Source: Deltaproteobacteria bacterium (GTDB lineage: Bacteria > Lernaellota > Lernaellaia > JACKCT01). Taken from it: a DNA stretch of 64,000 bases. Below, piece after piece: positions 47,275 through 57,866 of the stretch. Every line of letters begins with the position of its first letter. The stretch's first letter is position 1. A program made the position numbers and the translations under genes. The stretch spans positions 372,001 through 436,000 of the forward strand of contig JAOSJX010000022.1 of assembly GCA_027493875.1 (NCBI GenBank), read 5' to 3'. Under the pieces are notes generated by a model. The model was not told the DNA's origin and made no database searches. It saw nothing but the letters and a program-made list of their open reading frames with translations.

Positions 47275-47776
47275 GTTCTTCCTCGGGACCGGGCAGCGGC
47301 CCGGAAGGGCCGGCGATGATCACCTTCGCCTCCACGCGGACGATGCGGGGTTGCCGGTCGACGAGGCGTACCGTGTAGGTCGCGCTCGTCGCCGACCGCA
47401 CGGGCCCCCACGGCGCGGTCGCCGTTTCGTCCACCTGCTGCACGACGGCCGCGCCGCCGTCGGCAAAGCGGATTTCGCTCGTGGTCACTTCATACCGATA
47501 ATCCGTCAGCGATTTCGCCGCGCGGCGGGCCGCGGCGATGTACGCGTCGAGCGTGACCCGCTGCGGGCCGTCGCCCGCGTCCACGAAAATTTCGGCGCCG
47601 GCGATGAAGCAGGAGGCGAGCCCGTCGAAGTCGCGGTTCATGGACGCCTCAGCCACGCGGTTCATCAGTTGCCGCACGGCGGGCTCGTCCAGCGCGGCCG
47701 GCTCAACGGCCTTGCGGTGGCACCCGCCGACCGCGAGCATCACCACGGCAAAGATAAAAAAACGATTAGCGCGCAT
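47267..47776 (-). CDS. NTF2-like (SnoaL/DUF4440-type) lipoprotein
   Basis: 169 residues from ATG 47776 (a GTG one codon upstream is possible). Lipobox AVGGC near residue 19. Then RQLMNRVAEASMNRDFDGL, SCFIAGAEIFVDAGDGPQ, LDAYIAAARRAAKSLTDYR and a beta sheet, typical of the NTF2-like cone fold. Overlaps both neighbours: its start lies in the end of the secretin-N gene and its stop in the start of the SGNH gene. So the three are one operon of envelope proteins. Confidence 0.7.
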   Translation of the reverse strand: MRANRFFIFAVVMLAVGGCHRKAVEPAALDEPAVRQLMNRVAEASMNRDFDGLASCFIAGAEIFVDAGDGPQRVTLDAYIAAARRAAKSLTDYRYEVTTSEIRFADGGAAVVQQVDETATAPWGPVRSATSATYTVRLVDRQPRIVRVEAKVIIAGPSGPLPGPEEELG

Positions 47777-48623
47777 CACCGCTTTCCAGAACGCGGATGT
47801 CGACCGCCAGATGCAGGCGGCCCGACGCGTTGGTATCGAGGCCGCCGAGAATCGCGGAGAGCGGTCCCGGGGCCGGCGCGTCGTTCGTGCCCAGAAAAAT
47901 CTGACCCGAACGCGGGCCCTTGGCGGAGACGGACAGTTCGGAGAACCGGTTGATCCGCGCGCCGCCGTCCTCGTAGACGATCACCGCGGGGACCACCTGG
48001 AGGAACACCGCGTCCGGCGACAGCGTCGGCGTCACCAGCACCAACGCCTGCGCTTCCGCGCTTTGCACGTCGCGGACGAGAAGCTGGCCCAGCATCACGC
48101 CCGCCGCGACGCGGTCGGCGCGCACGCGCCCGCCGAGCACAACCTGCGCGGTCTCGCCCGGGGCCACGACGTATTCCTGCGCCGCGGCGTCGGACGACGA
48201 ATGAACGACGAGCCGTTTTCCCGGCGCGTCATAACGCGTGACGGCGCCGATGGCGGCCGGCGCGGACCCCGACCGCCACACGCCGTTCATCGTTCGCCAC
48301 GCGATCGGCGCGCCCAGCCCTTCGAGCATCGACGCTTCCAACCGGCGGACGGTCAGGCCGACGCGCGGCCCGTCGGCATCCAGGCTTTTCACGAGCGACG
48401 CGACGGCCGACAGCGCGTCCGCGGTGTCGTGAACGACGATCGCGTTGTTCGCGGGATCGAGTTCCGCGCGGCCGTTCTCCGTCAACAACGCACGGACTTT
48501 CGGCAGCACGTCCACGGCGGAAACGCGGTGGAGGACGAAGGTCCGGGACGCCGCCTCCGCGACGGCCGCGAACAGGGCCAGGACGGCCAGCATCAGGGCG
48601 AACATCTTATGAGAGCGACGCAT
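47766..48623 (-). CDS. Stand-alone secretin N-domain-like periplasmic protein
   Basis: 285 residues. Signal peptide MRRSHKMFALMLAVLALFAAVAEA. Residues about 28-82 match the secretin N-domain (FVLHRVSAVDVLPKVRALL, ELDPANNAIVVHD, AVASLVKSLDAD). The rest is beta-rich (LVVRDVQ-like LLVRDVQSAEAQALVLV, VVPAVIVYEDGGARINR) and ends in LHLAVDIRVLESGDAR. The secretin gate domain is absent. It may act as a pilotin-like or scaffold partner of an unknown secretin, or be a relic. First gene of the three-gene operon. Confidence 0.6.
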   Translation of the reverse strand: MRRSHKMFALMLAVLALFAAVAEAASRTFVLHRVSAVDVLPKVRALLTENGRAELDPANNAIVVHDTADALSAVASLVKSLDADGPRVGLTVRRLEASMLEGLGAPIAWRTMNGVWRSGSAPAAIGAVTRYDAPGKRLVVHSSSDAAAQEYVVAPGETAQVVLGGRVRADRVAAGVMLGQLLVRDVQSAEAQALVLVTPTLSPDAVFLQVVPAVIVYEDGGARINRFSELSVSAKGPRSGQIFLGTNDAPAPGPLSAILGGLDTNASGRLHLAVDIRVLESGDAR

Positions 48624-48725
48624 CGCGGGGTTCCGTTTGTCAAACAGGCCGGGGTTTTCAACGGGCCGGGTTCCGACTAGTATGAACCGGATATACCGTG
48701 CTTTGAAGGACTGGGGCCCCGGTCA

Positions 48726-50400
48726 ATGACCGAAACCGTACATTCTCCTTCGATCAAGGGCAACATCTCCGATGCCGTTCATCCCGCGAAGCTCCTCACG
48801 GGATTTCTGAAGGCGAAGAAATCGGGCGTGCTGCGTTTCCGCGATGGGATCACGGTCGCCGACGTCGCGCTCGCGCACGGGTCCGTCGTTTACGACCGCG
48901 CCCTCGCCGTCCGGTCGCGCGGATTCGGAAACTATCTCACCGACAAGGACAAGATCCGCCCCCGGCAGCTCCGCCGGCTCATCGCCCTCGCCGGATCCCA
49001 GGACCGGACGCTCCCGGAGCAACTCGTCGCCGACGGCGTCATCACGCCGGACGAGCTCGACGCCGTTCTGGAACAGTACTATTGGGACGCGGCCGACGGC
49101 GTGTTCGGCTGGCGGCGGGGCACCTACGCCTTTGAGGAAAAGGACCTCGCGGAAGACGCCGGCGCGGCGGCGCGCGACGCCACGCTGGCGTTCATCGTGC
49201 GCGGCGTTGCCGAGCACTACGATCCCCTCGCCATCGCCCGGCGGCTTCAAAAACGCATGCATCACGCCCTTCGGGTGAACGCGGACAACGATCCGCCGGC
49301 GGACGCGTTGCGCGGGCTTCCCGAGGCCGCGGCCATGTTGGACGCCGCGGCGGGCGGGGCCACGCTGAAGGAAGCCACGGGCGTCTCCGCGGACGACAAG
49401 GCCCTCGGCATGGCGACCGCCTTCGCGCTTTTGACGCTGGGCGTGTTGAAATTCGCCGTGCCCGAGGACAAACGGCGCGAGGTCGCCGAGGTCCGCCGCG
49501 TGCGCACGTCGCGCGATCCGCTCCAAAAGCTTTTCGCGGCGGCGATGACGAGCGTGGACCGCATTCACGAACGGGTCGCGCGCGAAACGCGGGAGGAAAT
49601 CGAGGTCCCGATCGCGCCGGCGGGCGCCGAGCCGCGGACCACGGAGCAGATCGAGAACGCGGAACGCGAACTGCAGGAGAAACTGGACCGCCTGCTCGAA
49701 CTCAAGCGCCAGCGCCGCACCATCATCGAGGAGCACGCGCACGGCGAGAGCGCCGGCCCGGCGACGGAGACCATGGAGGAGGCGCCGCCCGACGCGCCGA
49801 CGATCATGGACGACGGTTTCGCGGCCACGCTCAGCCACGACACGCCTGAACAGGACGCGGCCTTCGACGGCGGCGAGGACGAGGATCACCGGTCGTTTTC
49901 TTTTCGAAACCGAATTCGACGACGATCTCCGGCAGGACGGCAACTTCGAAGAGGTCAACCCGGACGACTACAACGACGCCGGCCTCGGCGATTACCAACT
50001 AGCCGACGGCGAGCTGCCGAACTTCAGCCCGAGCATGAGCAACGAGGACGTCATTTCCATGATGAAAACGTCGCTCGAGGAGAGCGACTGGCGAACGGCG
50101 GAAGCGGCCTACAACGAGCTGCAGTCACGCGGTTACCAAGGCGCGGACGTCGTCGCGCTGGCGGGCTGGGCACGCTACCACCTGGACCAGGCGGACCCCT
50201 TCGCCGCGGGCGCCGAACTCGTCCAACAGGCGATCGAGAAAAATCCGAAATTGGACATTCCCTACCTCACCATGGGACGCATCTACCTCGCCGAAGGCGA
50301 CAAGGGCATGGCGGAACTCTACCTCGTCCGCGCCATCGAGATGAACGCCGACTGCTTCGAGGCCAAGGAATTGATTAAGGAAATCTACCGGAATCGGTAG
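48726..50400 (+). CDS. DUF4388 (PATAN) protein with C-terminal TPR-like helices, frameshifted
   Basis: About 558 residues. N-terminal DUF4388 domain: PAKLLTGFLKAKKSGVLRFR, VADVALAHGSVVYDRALAV. A helical middle region (QLVADGVITPDELDAVLEQY, YTYAFEEKD-like GTYAFEEKDLAEDAG) follows. Then a coiled-coil (NAERELQEKLDRLLELKRQR) and an acidic stretch. The C-terminal 130 residues form TPR-type helices (LEESDWRTAEAAYNELQSRG, IPYLTMGRIYLAEGDKGMA). One extra G near 49892 breaks the frame. DUF4388 proteins occur in signalling and motility systems of myxobacteria-like bacteria. No partner is nearby. Confidence 0.75.
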
Positions 50401-50490
50401 CCCCGCCCCGTCTCGCGGATCGCTCGTTCCGCGTCCCGGCGGCGAGGACGGTCAACCCGTGCGTTCCGCCGGGCGGTTTCTTTTCTCTTT

Positions 50491-50545
50491 AACCACCAAC
50501 CAAAACCAATAACCACCAACCAAAAACCATTAACCAAAAACCTTC
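50491..50545. repeat. Heptanucleotide tandem repeat, 8 units of AACCNNN
   Basis: Units aaccacc, aaccaaa, (a)accaat, aaccacc, aaccaaa, aaccatt, aaccaaa, aaccttc. AACC is constant; the last three bases vary. The third unit is one A short, in an A run, like other homopolymer indels here. Located between the DUF4388 gene and the lipoprotein array. Same consensus as the complement of 19561-19616. Confidence 0.9.
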
Positions 50546-50617
50546 CGTCGTGATATGATCGCGCATCGCTCCGGCTCCGCCGGCCGCTCTTAATGCATGT
50601 TTCCTGGGAGGGCGATT

Positions 50618-52053
50618 ATGAAACGCCCGTGGTCGGTTTTTGTACGATCGATGATCGTCTTCGTCGTTCTCCATGCGCTTCTTTCTTCGTTTGCGTGCGA
50701 TGGCGGTGATGACGCGTCGTCGTCCGAGGCGACGCAAGACGACGATACCGATGACGACGATTCCGCCGATGCCCTCGATGATGACACCACCCTCGATGAT
50801 GACGTTGATGACGATGCGTTGGACGACGATACCGTTGATGTGATTCCCGCGCGATGCCCCTTCGCCCCCGAACCATCGGACGCCGTCGGCGTCTTCGTTG
50901 CCAAAACCGGTGATGATGCCAATCCCGGAACCATGGCCGCGCCGATGCTCACCGTCGCCGCGGCCGTCGTAAAGCCTCGGCGGGCCGAAGGGCCGTCTTC
51001 ATCGCCGAAGGTTTGTGATGAGGAGGAGATCGCCGTCGGACGGGACGTGCGAGGCCTCTTTGGAGGATATGAAGCGGAGACGTGGTTGCGCGACCTCGAC
51101 CTCCGAAAAACCGTCGTGAAAAGCACCGTCAGCAACGGAACGTCCGTCGAAGGCGGCGACTATCCCGACGTCGCTTATCTGGAGGGGCTGGAATTTGTCG
51201 GACGCGAGACGGAAGGTGACGAAGCGTTTGATTATGCGGACGCGCTGTCCGTCGAACGCGGGAGCGTCATCATCTCCTGTTGTCGCTCAACCGGTGGTCA
51301 CGCAACGCACCGGACGACCGGAGTGGACGCGTCCAGCACAACCCTTCTCGTTCTGAACAGCATCCTTGAAGGAGGCGTTGTTTCGGAATTCGGGAGCGCC
51401 ACGGGGCTGGAGGCCCACCAATCATCCACGCTGGTCGTGAATAGTGTCGTTGTGGGCGGCCTCCCCGGTTCGTCGGGTTCTTCCCATGCGATCGAATCGG
51501 ACGATCCGTATTCGTTCGTCGTTTTGAGCAGCTATCTGCATGGCGGTTGGAGCGACGGACCTCCGAACAGTTCGAGGGCTGTCGGGATCGGCAACGTAAA
51601 ATTCTATACGGTGGCGACGCTGGCGAACAACGTGATCGACGGAGGTCGCGCCGGCGATTCCAAGGCGATCGTTACGACCCATGCCGCGCTGATCCTGACG
51701 CACAACGATATCTGGGAGCCCGATGGCGATTGCCTCGTCTGGGACCTCACGTGGGCCCCGATCTGTTACCGAACGATTAAGCAATTGGAGTGGCTCCCGG
51801 ATGTCTTCGTCGCGTGGGGCAACCTTCAATGCCGATCCGATGTTCCGGGACTTCTTAGGCGGCGATTACCACTTGGCGGACGGAAGCCCCTGCCGCGATA
51901 CCGGGGCTGACGCGCGCCGATTCGTCCCAAAATCCTACACCGATTATTTCCCGGTGCCTTATGACGGGTGGCCGGCGGGAATCGACATCGACGGCGACCC
52001 TCGCCCTTCGGCGCCGGCTGGGACATCGGCCCCGACGAATGGACCCCCAATGA
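50618..52053 (+). CDS. DUF1565-type beta-helix lipoprotein A (array member 1), frameshifted
   Basis: About 477 residues. GGGAGG 6 bases before the ATG. Lipobox SSFAC (Cys27), Asp-rich linker, then the DUF1565-like start GVFVAKTGDDANPGTMAAP, a right-handed beta-helix with repeated short strands (LVLNSILEGG, LVVNSVVVGG, LANNVIDGG), a conserved cysteine hairpin (DCLVWDLTWAPICY), and the C-terminal GWDIGPDEWTP ending shared by the array. Three indels (near 51830, 52003 and 52047) break it; adding one C in the last run makes its TGA overlap the next ATG. Surface-exposed beta-helix, perhaps carbohydrate-binding. Function unknown. Confidence 0.75.
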
Positions 52054-53461
52054 AAACGAAAATCTTCACCGCCGCGTTCCTCGTCCTCGCGACCTCGCTC
52101 TTTCTCGCTTGCGGCGGAACGGATGACGACGGCGACTCCAACGAATCGGACGACGACGACACCGCCGACGATGATGATACTACTTTCACTGCCCTCGATG
52201 ACGACGTAGCCGACGACGACTCCGACCCCGGCGATCCCGGATTCTATCAATTCGCCCCGCCGCCCTCCGACGACATCGGCGTCTTCGTCGCCACCATTGG
52301 CGACGACGCCAACCCCGGCACCAGCGTGGCCGCCCCGAAGCGCACGTTCGACGCAGGACTTGTTTTAGCGGCGGTCGAGAACAAATCAGTCTTTGTTGCC
52401 GAAGGGGACTATCGTTGGACCAAGCCGGCACGGGCGTCCGTATACGGCGGATACGAGTCGGATCATTGGAACCGCGATATCGACGCCGATGCCACGGTGC
52501 TTGTCATTCCGGAGGGTGAGGAAGGTGTAATCCTGGGAAGGCTTTCGGTCGACCAACGATAATTTTTATGGAAGGCGTGCGGGTTCTCGCCGAGGCGGTG
52601 TTCGAAGACGCCGTATCGTCGATGGCAAGTTCGACGATGGCACTGAAAACTTATTTTTCGGTAATTTCCCGCGTCACAGTGATCTCCGGGGGTATCGCGG
52701 ACCGCCCGATCGCCGTGACGGCCGAAGGGGCAACGTCAATAATTTTCAACAGTGAAATAAGAATTGAAGAGGCCTCGGGCGATACGATGCCTCCGGAATT
52801 AATAGGAATGGTGGTGAACGGTGATCTTGTTTTAATTAACTCAATCGTCGATGGGGATCGTCGCCGACACCCAACGCCGTCATCTCCGGCATGGAATTGA
52901 CGTTGGCTGAGGTGACCGTCGTGGGAAGTGTCGTGTCCGCCGGCGTGGCAATAGGGCCGTCGAGTCACACCACGGCGATCACGTCGATCTCTGTTCGCCA
53001 AGATGCTCCCGTGCTGACGATTGTCGGCACCGTGCTTGATGGGGGAACGGCATCGGCCTCCAGCGGGCTCTTGTTTTACGGCGGATGGAATCTCCAACTT
53101 GTGAACAGCAACGTCTGGGGAAGTGGCGTAGATTGTTATTATGAGGTCGCGTTCGGTCTACAGCCTCGTTTCTGCCTTGGCGACGCAAACGTCCTCAACG
53201 CGACATCGATTCCCTATGTCGTATCGCAAGGCAATATAAGCGCCGATCCCAAGTTTACGGATAGCGAGTATCACATCGGCGGCGAAAGCGCGTGCATTGA
53301 CGCGGGGACCGACCTCTCGCCGTACATCGAGTTTCTCGACGAATTGAGCGAGCTTGTCGGAGTCGACGTGCGGGACATGATCGCGCGCGACCGCGACGGC
53401 GACCCGCGCCCCCTACGGCGCCGCCTGGGACATCGGCCCCGACGAATGGACACCCCAATGA
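52050..53461 (+). CDS. DUF1565-type beta-helix lipoprotein B (array member 2), frameshifted
   Basis: About 470 residues. Lipobox LFLAC (Cys near residue 21), Asp-rich linker, YQFAPPPSDDIGVFVATIGD start, VYGGYESDHWNRDID, then a beta-helix core and conserved Cys pair (DCYYEVAFGLQPRFC). The end is ISADPKFTDSEYHIGGESAC and a GDPRP segment. Four shifts (near 52555, 52855, 53412 and in between) break it. The shift at 53412 is directly visible against genes C and D, which have CGCGCCCCTAC where B has one more C. The core is most like member E. Its TGA overlaps the ATG of C (ATGA). Confidence 0.75.
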
Positions 53462-54936
53462 ACGCACGCCTCCTCGCCTTGGCCATGCTCGCGCTTTTCA
53501 CCGCGTTCACGTTTGCCTGCGGCGGAACGGATGACGACGGCGACTCCGACGAATCGGACGACGACGGAAACCAACGACAACGATGACACTTCCGCCGACA
53601 ACCTCGACGACGACGTAACCGACGACGATGCCCACCCCAGCGATCACGGATTCTATCAGTTCGCCCCGCGCCCTTCAGACGAGATCGGCGTCTTCGTCGC
53701 CAAGACCGGCGACGACGCGAACCCGGGCACCATGGCCGAGCCGAAAAAAACCATCGGCGCGGGCGTGGCCTTGGCGGAGGCCGCCGGCAAATCCGTCTTC
53801 GTCGCCGTCGGAACCTATGAAGAATCCGTTAACTCGAAGGTGTCTCTCTACGGCGGATTCAACAACGCATTCTCGCGCCGGGAGATCGACCTTTTGGAAA
53901 CGGTCATCGCCGCGACGGAGGACTTCGGAGCGAAATTCGACCTTCCCGACTCGGACGCGTACGTCGTCCTCGAAGGTTTCACAATTCGTGAGTCCGAGAC
54001 GCAATATCAAGCCGGTTACGACACGACAACGGGAGTGGCCGTCTCAGGGGGCCATATTGTCTTGTCGCGAAACATAATCTACGGCGGCGCAGGGGAGAGC
54101 ACCTTCGGTGTTGACACGGACGTGGCAACGCCCGTCATCGTTAGAAATAAAGTTTACGGGACGGCTTTCCGCGAGGAACGCAACCGTTCGACCCAATCTT
54201 GGGCGGTGGCCGTCGGCGGCTCCGAAGACTGGTATTTGTGCTGTCTTTCGGCCTTGCTGATCGGAAATGTGATCGACGCGGGCGTCACCGCGGATCGCGA
54301 TCACAGTTTGGCCGTCGGATTGTCTGTTGGCTTTGGAGCTTCCGCGGTGGCCTTCAACAACGTCATTTCAGGCGGCGAAGCCCGTGGATACGGAAGCCGA
54401 TCGCTCGTCCTGACGGTTTGGTGGAGCAAAGCCGCATTTGGCTACTCTTTTTCTCATCAATAACATCATTTTAATTGGCCGCGCCTCCGGTTTTTCCGCG
54501 GCTTACGATGGTCGCATCGGTGGAACCCTATGGCGCAACAACGATTTTTGGGGAACCGACTTTCACTTGCTACATGCGCACGGAGTTAATCATCGACGGT
54601 ATGATTTACATTGATTGGTGGGACTGCCTCAGAACCTTTAGAGAGATGCAAGCCAAATTGGACCCCGATTGGATTCAGGAAAACATTTCTGAAGATCCGC
54701 GATTCTTGGGGGTAGGCAACGATCACCTGTCGCCGGAAAGCATGTGCATTGATGCCGGAAGGACCTCCGAAGAAATGGAGGCGTCGATTCCCGGGTCCGT
54801 CGGCGACGCGGCTTTTGACATCTGGCTTCCCGACGGTCTCGATCTGGAAACGCTGCTCGCCTACGACGCCGACGGCGACCCGCGCCCCTACGGCGCCGGC
54901 TGGGACATCGGCCCCGACGAATGGACACCCCAATGA
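53458..54936 (+). CDS. DUF1565-type beta-helix lipoprotein C (array member 3), frameshifted
   Basis: About 490 residues. Lipobox TFAC (near residue 21), Asp/Asn/Thr-rich linker, FYQFAPRPSDEIGVFVAKTG, then beta-helix repeats (LEGFTIRESETQYQAG, LIGNVIDAG, AFNNVISGG), Cys pair (TCYMRTELIIDGMIYIDWW..C), and the shared C-terminus. Its first 430 bases are nearly identical to D. Compared with D it has one extra G near 53570 that breaks the frame in the linker. Two further shifts near 54440 and 54560 are inferred. Overlaps D at ATGA. Confidence 0.78.
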
Positions 54937-56396
54937 ACGCACGCCTCCTCGCCTTGGCCATGCTCGCGCTTTTCACCGCGTTCACGTTTGCCTGCGGCGG
55001 AACGGATGACGACGGCGACTCCGACGAATCGGACGACGACGAAACCAACGACAACGATGACACTTCCGCCGACAACCTCGACGACGACGTAACCGACGAC
55101 GATGCCCACCCCAGCGATCACGGATTCTATCAGTTCGCCCCGCGCCCTTCAAACGAGATCGGCGTCTTCGTCGCCAAAACCGGCGACGACGCCAACCCCG
55201 GCACCATGGCCGAGCCTAAAAAAACCATCGGCGCGGGCGTGGCCTTGGCGGAGGCCGCCGGCAAATCCGTCTTCGTCGCCGTCGGAACCTATGAAGAATC
55301 CGTTAACTCGAAGGTTTCGCTCTACGGCGGATTCAACAACGCATTCACGCACCGCGAGACAGACCTTCTCGAGACGGTCATCGCCGCGACCGGCGAGTTC
55401 GGCGTGCAGTTCGCATTGGAAGAGTCGGACGCACCGGTGACGCTCGAAGGATTCACCATTCGCGAATCCGCCGCGCAGGTTCAGAGCGCTTTGGCATATA
55501 CAGCCGGTGTTTATATGACCGGCGGGTATGCGGTTATCGCCTGGAATACGATTTTCGGCGGAGCCGGAACGAGGTCGTCCAATGGAATGAATGTGATCGA
55601 CGGATCCATCGTCGCCCTGGGGAATCGAATCACCGGCGGAGCCGCCGCATCGCCGATCCGGCCGTGGTCCGTCACGGGATTGATATTCGGAGGCTCGGCG
55701 GCGGACTCCCAGGCGGTCCTGATCGGCAATGTCATCAGCGCCGAAAAGGCCGGCAATGGAGAGGCCAACCGCTCGGTCGGATTAACCGCCTTCGACCTTG
55801 CGTCGGCCACCAACGACGGCACGCGGATATTTGCCTTCAACAACGTCATCCGCGGCGCCGAGGCCGGAGCCTCGACCACGGTGGAATTTTGGATCAATCC
55901 TCACTACGACACGCTGGCCCGGTCGGGGGCCGTGTTCGTCAACAACGTCCTGATTGTAAGTCATGGAGGAGATGGATTTGTCGGCACGGTCTGGGGACTC
56001 TATTGGATGCATAATATCGTTTGGGGACCGGAAGCCGAGTGCCTTTGGTATTTCGATCATTGGGTCGGTTTTGTGCAGTACGAATGTATCGAAACGTTGG
56101 GGGAGTTCAACCGAAAGTACGATGGGCCGAAAAATCTTCAAAATATTTCCGCGGATCCTCTTTTCGTCGGTCCCGACGATTTCCACCTGACGCCCGAAAG
56201 CCCGGGCATCGATGCGGGAATGTCTCTGGCGGAGTTTGAAAGTCTCGACATGCCTTGGCCCGACACGCCAGAACCGCCCTATTGGCTTCCCGACGGTCTC
56301 GATCTGGAAACGCTGCTCGCCTATGACGCGGACGGCGACCCGCGCCCCTACGGCGCCGGGTGGGACATCGGCCCCGACGAGTGGACGCCCCAATGA
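54933..56396 (+). CDS. DUF1565-type beta-helix lipoprotein D (array member 4), intact
   Basis: 487 residues, the only unbroken member. Lipobox TFAC (Cys21), linker to about residue 65, FYQFAPRPSNEIGVFVAKTG, the DUF1565 box AVGTYEESVNSKVSLYGG, then beta-helix strands with NNV, NNVL and NVI turns, a Cys pair (ECLWYFDHWVGFVQYEC), and the WLPDGLDLETLLAYDADGDP .. GWDIGPDEWTPQ ending. A CAATGA overlap couples it to gene E. Used as reference to find frameshifts in the others. Confidence 0.85.
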   Translation: MNARLLALAMLALFTAFTFACGGTDDDGDSDESDDDETNDNDDTSADNLDDDVTDDDAHPSDHGFYQFAPRPSNEIGVFVAKTGDDANPGTMAEPKKTIGAGVALAEAAGKSVFVAVGTYEESVNSKVSLYGGFNNAFTHRETDLLETVIAATGEFGVQFALEESDAPVTLEGFTIRESAAQVQSALAYTAGVYMTGGYAVIAWNTIFGGAGTRSSNGMNVIDGSIVALGNRITGGAAASPIRPWSVTGLIFGGSAADSQAVLIGNVISAEKAGNGEANRSVGLTAFDLASATNDGTRIFAFNNVIRGAEAGASTTVEFWINPHYDTLARSGAVFVNNVLIVSHGGDGFVGTVWGLYWMHNIVWGPEAECLWYFDHWVGFVQYECIETLGEFNRKYDGPKNLQNISADPLFVGPDDFHLTPESPGIDAGMSLAEFESLDMPWPDTPEPPYWLPDGLDLETLLAYDADGDPRPYGAGWDIGPDEWTPQ

Positions 56397-57866
56397 ACGC
56401 ACGCCTCCTCGCCTTGGCGATTCTCCTGCTCGCCGCCGCTTTGGTGACGGCGTGCGGCGGCCCGGCGACGGTGATGATGACGCGATGGTCGACTCGGACG
56501 ACGACACCGCGACGGACGACGATTCCGCCGACAACCTCGATGACGACGCGTTCGACGACGATACCGTTGACGACGACACGGCGGACGCGGAAACGGAGCC
56601 TTACGAATTCGCCCCGCCGCCCTCCGACGCCGTCGGCGTCTTCGTCGCCACGACTGGTGACGATACCAACCCCGGCACTATGGCCGAGCCCAAGCGGACG
56701 TTCGATGCGGGCGTCCTTCTTGCCGAAGCAGACGGCAGGTCCGTGTTTATCGCCGAGGGCGACTACACTAGGTCGAAACGGCCCGTGTATCCGTGTACGG
56801 TGGATATGAAGCCGTCGGTTGGACAAGAATTATTTCAGAACGAGTCGTTCGGTTAATAATTCCCGCCGGGTCGCTGGCGCAGCTTCGCACGAACCCTTTG
56901 ACGCAAGCTCCGATCTTCTTCGAAGGTTTGAAAGTCGTCTCCGAGGCGGTGGACGCATCCGATCCGTCTATCGAAGCCTCTTGGATGTATGCGTCGCTCG
57001 TCCAAGGGATATTATCCTCCGTAACGATCAGAACGGGAGGCGCGGGGTCCGTTTACGGGTTGATGGCGGGAACGTTCGTCGTAATCGTCAATAGTGATAT
57101 CGGCGTGGACGAGTTTACCGCGGATTCGACGACACCGCCGGACGCAACGGCGTTGAGCGCGGGCGGCGTACTTCTTCTCCTGAATTCGGTCGTTCGCGGC
57201 GGAACGTCCGTCGTTCCTGACGCCGTTTCCGTCGGGATCGCATACGACGAGCCGTTGAGCTACGCGTTGATCGCCGGGAGTGTGGTTGCGGCCGGAACGG
57301 TGACGGGACCGTCCAGCCGGTCCGTGGCCGTTCATACCGCGGGTCTAAAAGTCTTCCCGACTTTCGTCACGGTGATCGATAGCGTGATCGACGGCGGAAC
57401 GGCGGCCCAAACGTCGGCGTTCTCCCTGTCGGTTCCGTGGCTCTTGCGCGTCATCCACAGCGATGTTTGGGCGAATAACTTGGATTGCTACTACGAAATG
57501 GAATTTGACGTCGGCGTTCCGGTTTGCCTGAGCGATCCGGCGCAACTGAATAATCCCTCGGTTCCGCTCATTCAGGCGGACGGGAATATCTCGAGCGATC
57601 CGCTTTTTAACGGCGATGACTTTCATCTTGCCGATAACAGCCCATGTATCGATGCCGGGGTCGACCCCCATACGGCGTCAGGATACTTGGACTATTGGTA
57701 TTCCGAATTCGGCGTCGACATTTCAAACCTTATTTCTCGCGACCGCGACGGCGACCCGCGCCCCTACGGCGCCGGCTGGGACATCGGCCCCGACGAATGG
57801 ACCCCCAATGAAAAAAACAACAGGCAACGGACGCATTCCGGCAATATCCTTGGAGGTTCGGCATGA
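56393..57866 (+). CDS. DUF1565-type beta-helix lipoprotein E (array member 5), frameshifted
   Basis: About 490 residues. Lipobox VTAC (Cys21), Asp-rich linker, YEFAPPPSDAVGVFVATTG, VYGGYEAVGWTRI, beta-helix core with IVNSDIGVD, LLLNSVVRGG, VIDSVIDGG repeats, and the Cys pair (DCYYEMEFDVGVPVC). The core resembles B. Shifts near 56465 and 56780 break it. The C-terminus continues beyond GPDEWTPNE to QRTHSGNILGGSA, where TGA overlaps the start of the FGE-domain gene; a five-versus-six C run could instead end it at DEWTPQ. The ribosome site of the next gene (GGAGG) lies inside this tail. Confidence 0.75.

Noticed and set aside
53560..53580. Programmed ribosomal frameshifting or phase variation as cause of broken frames
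   Set aside because: Shifts occur in many unrelated housekeeping genes, in both directions, without slippery-site plus structure patterns; sequencing error explains them more simply. Phase variation could still apply to single surface genes but is not supported over the general pattern.
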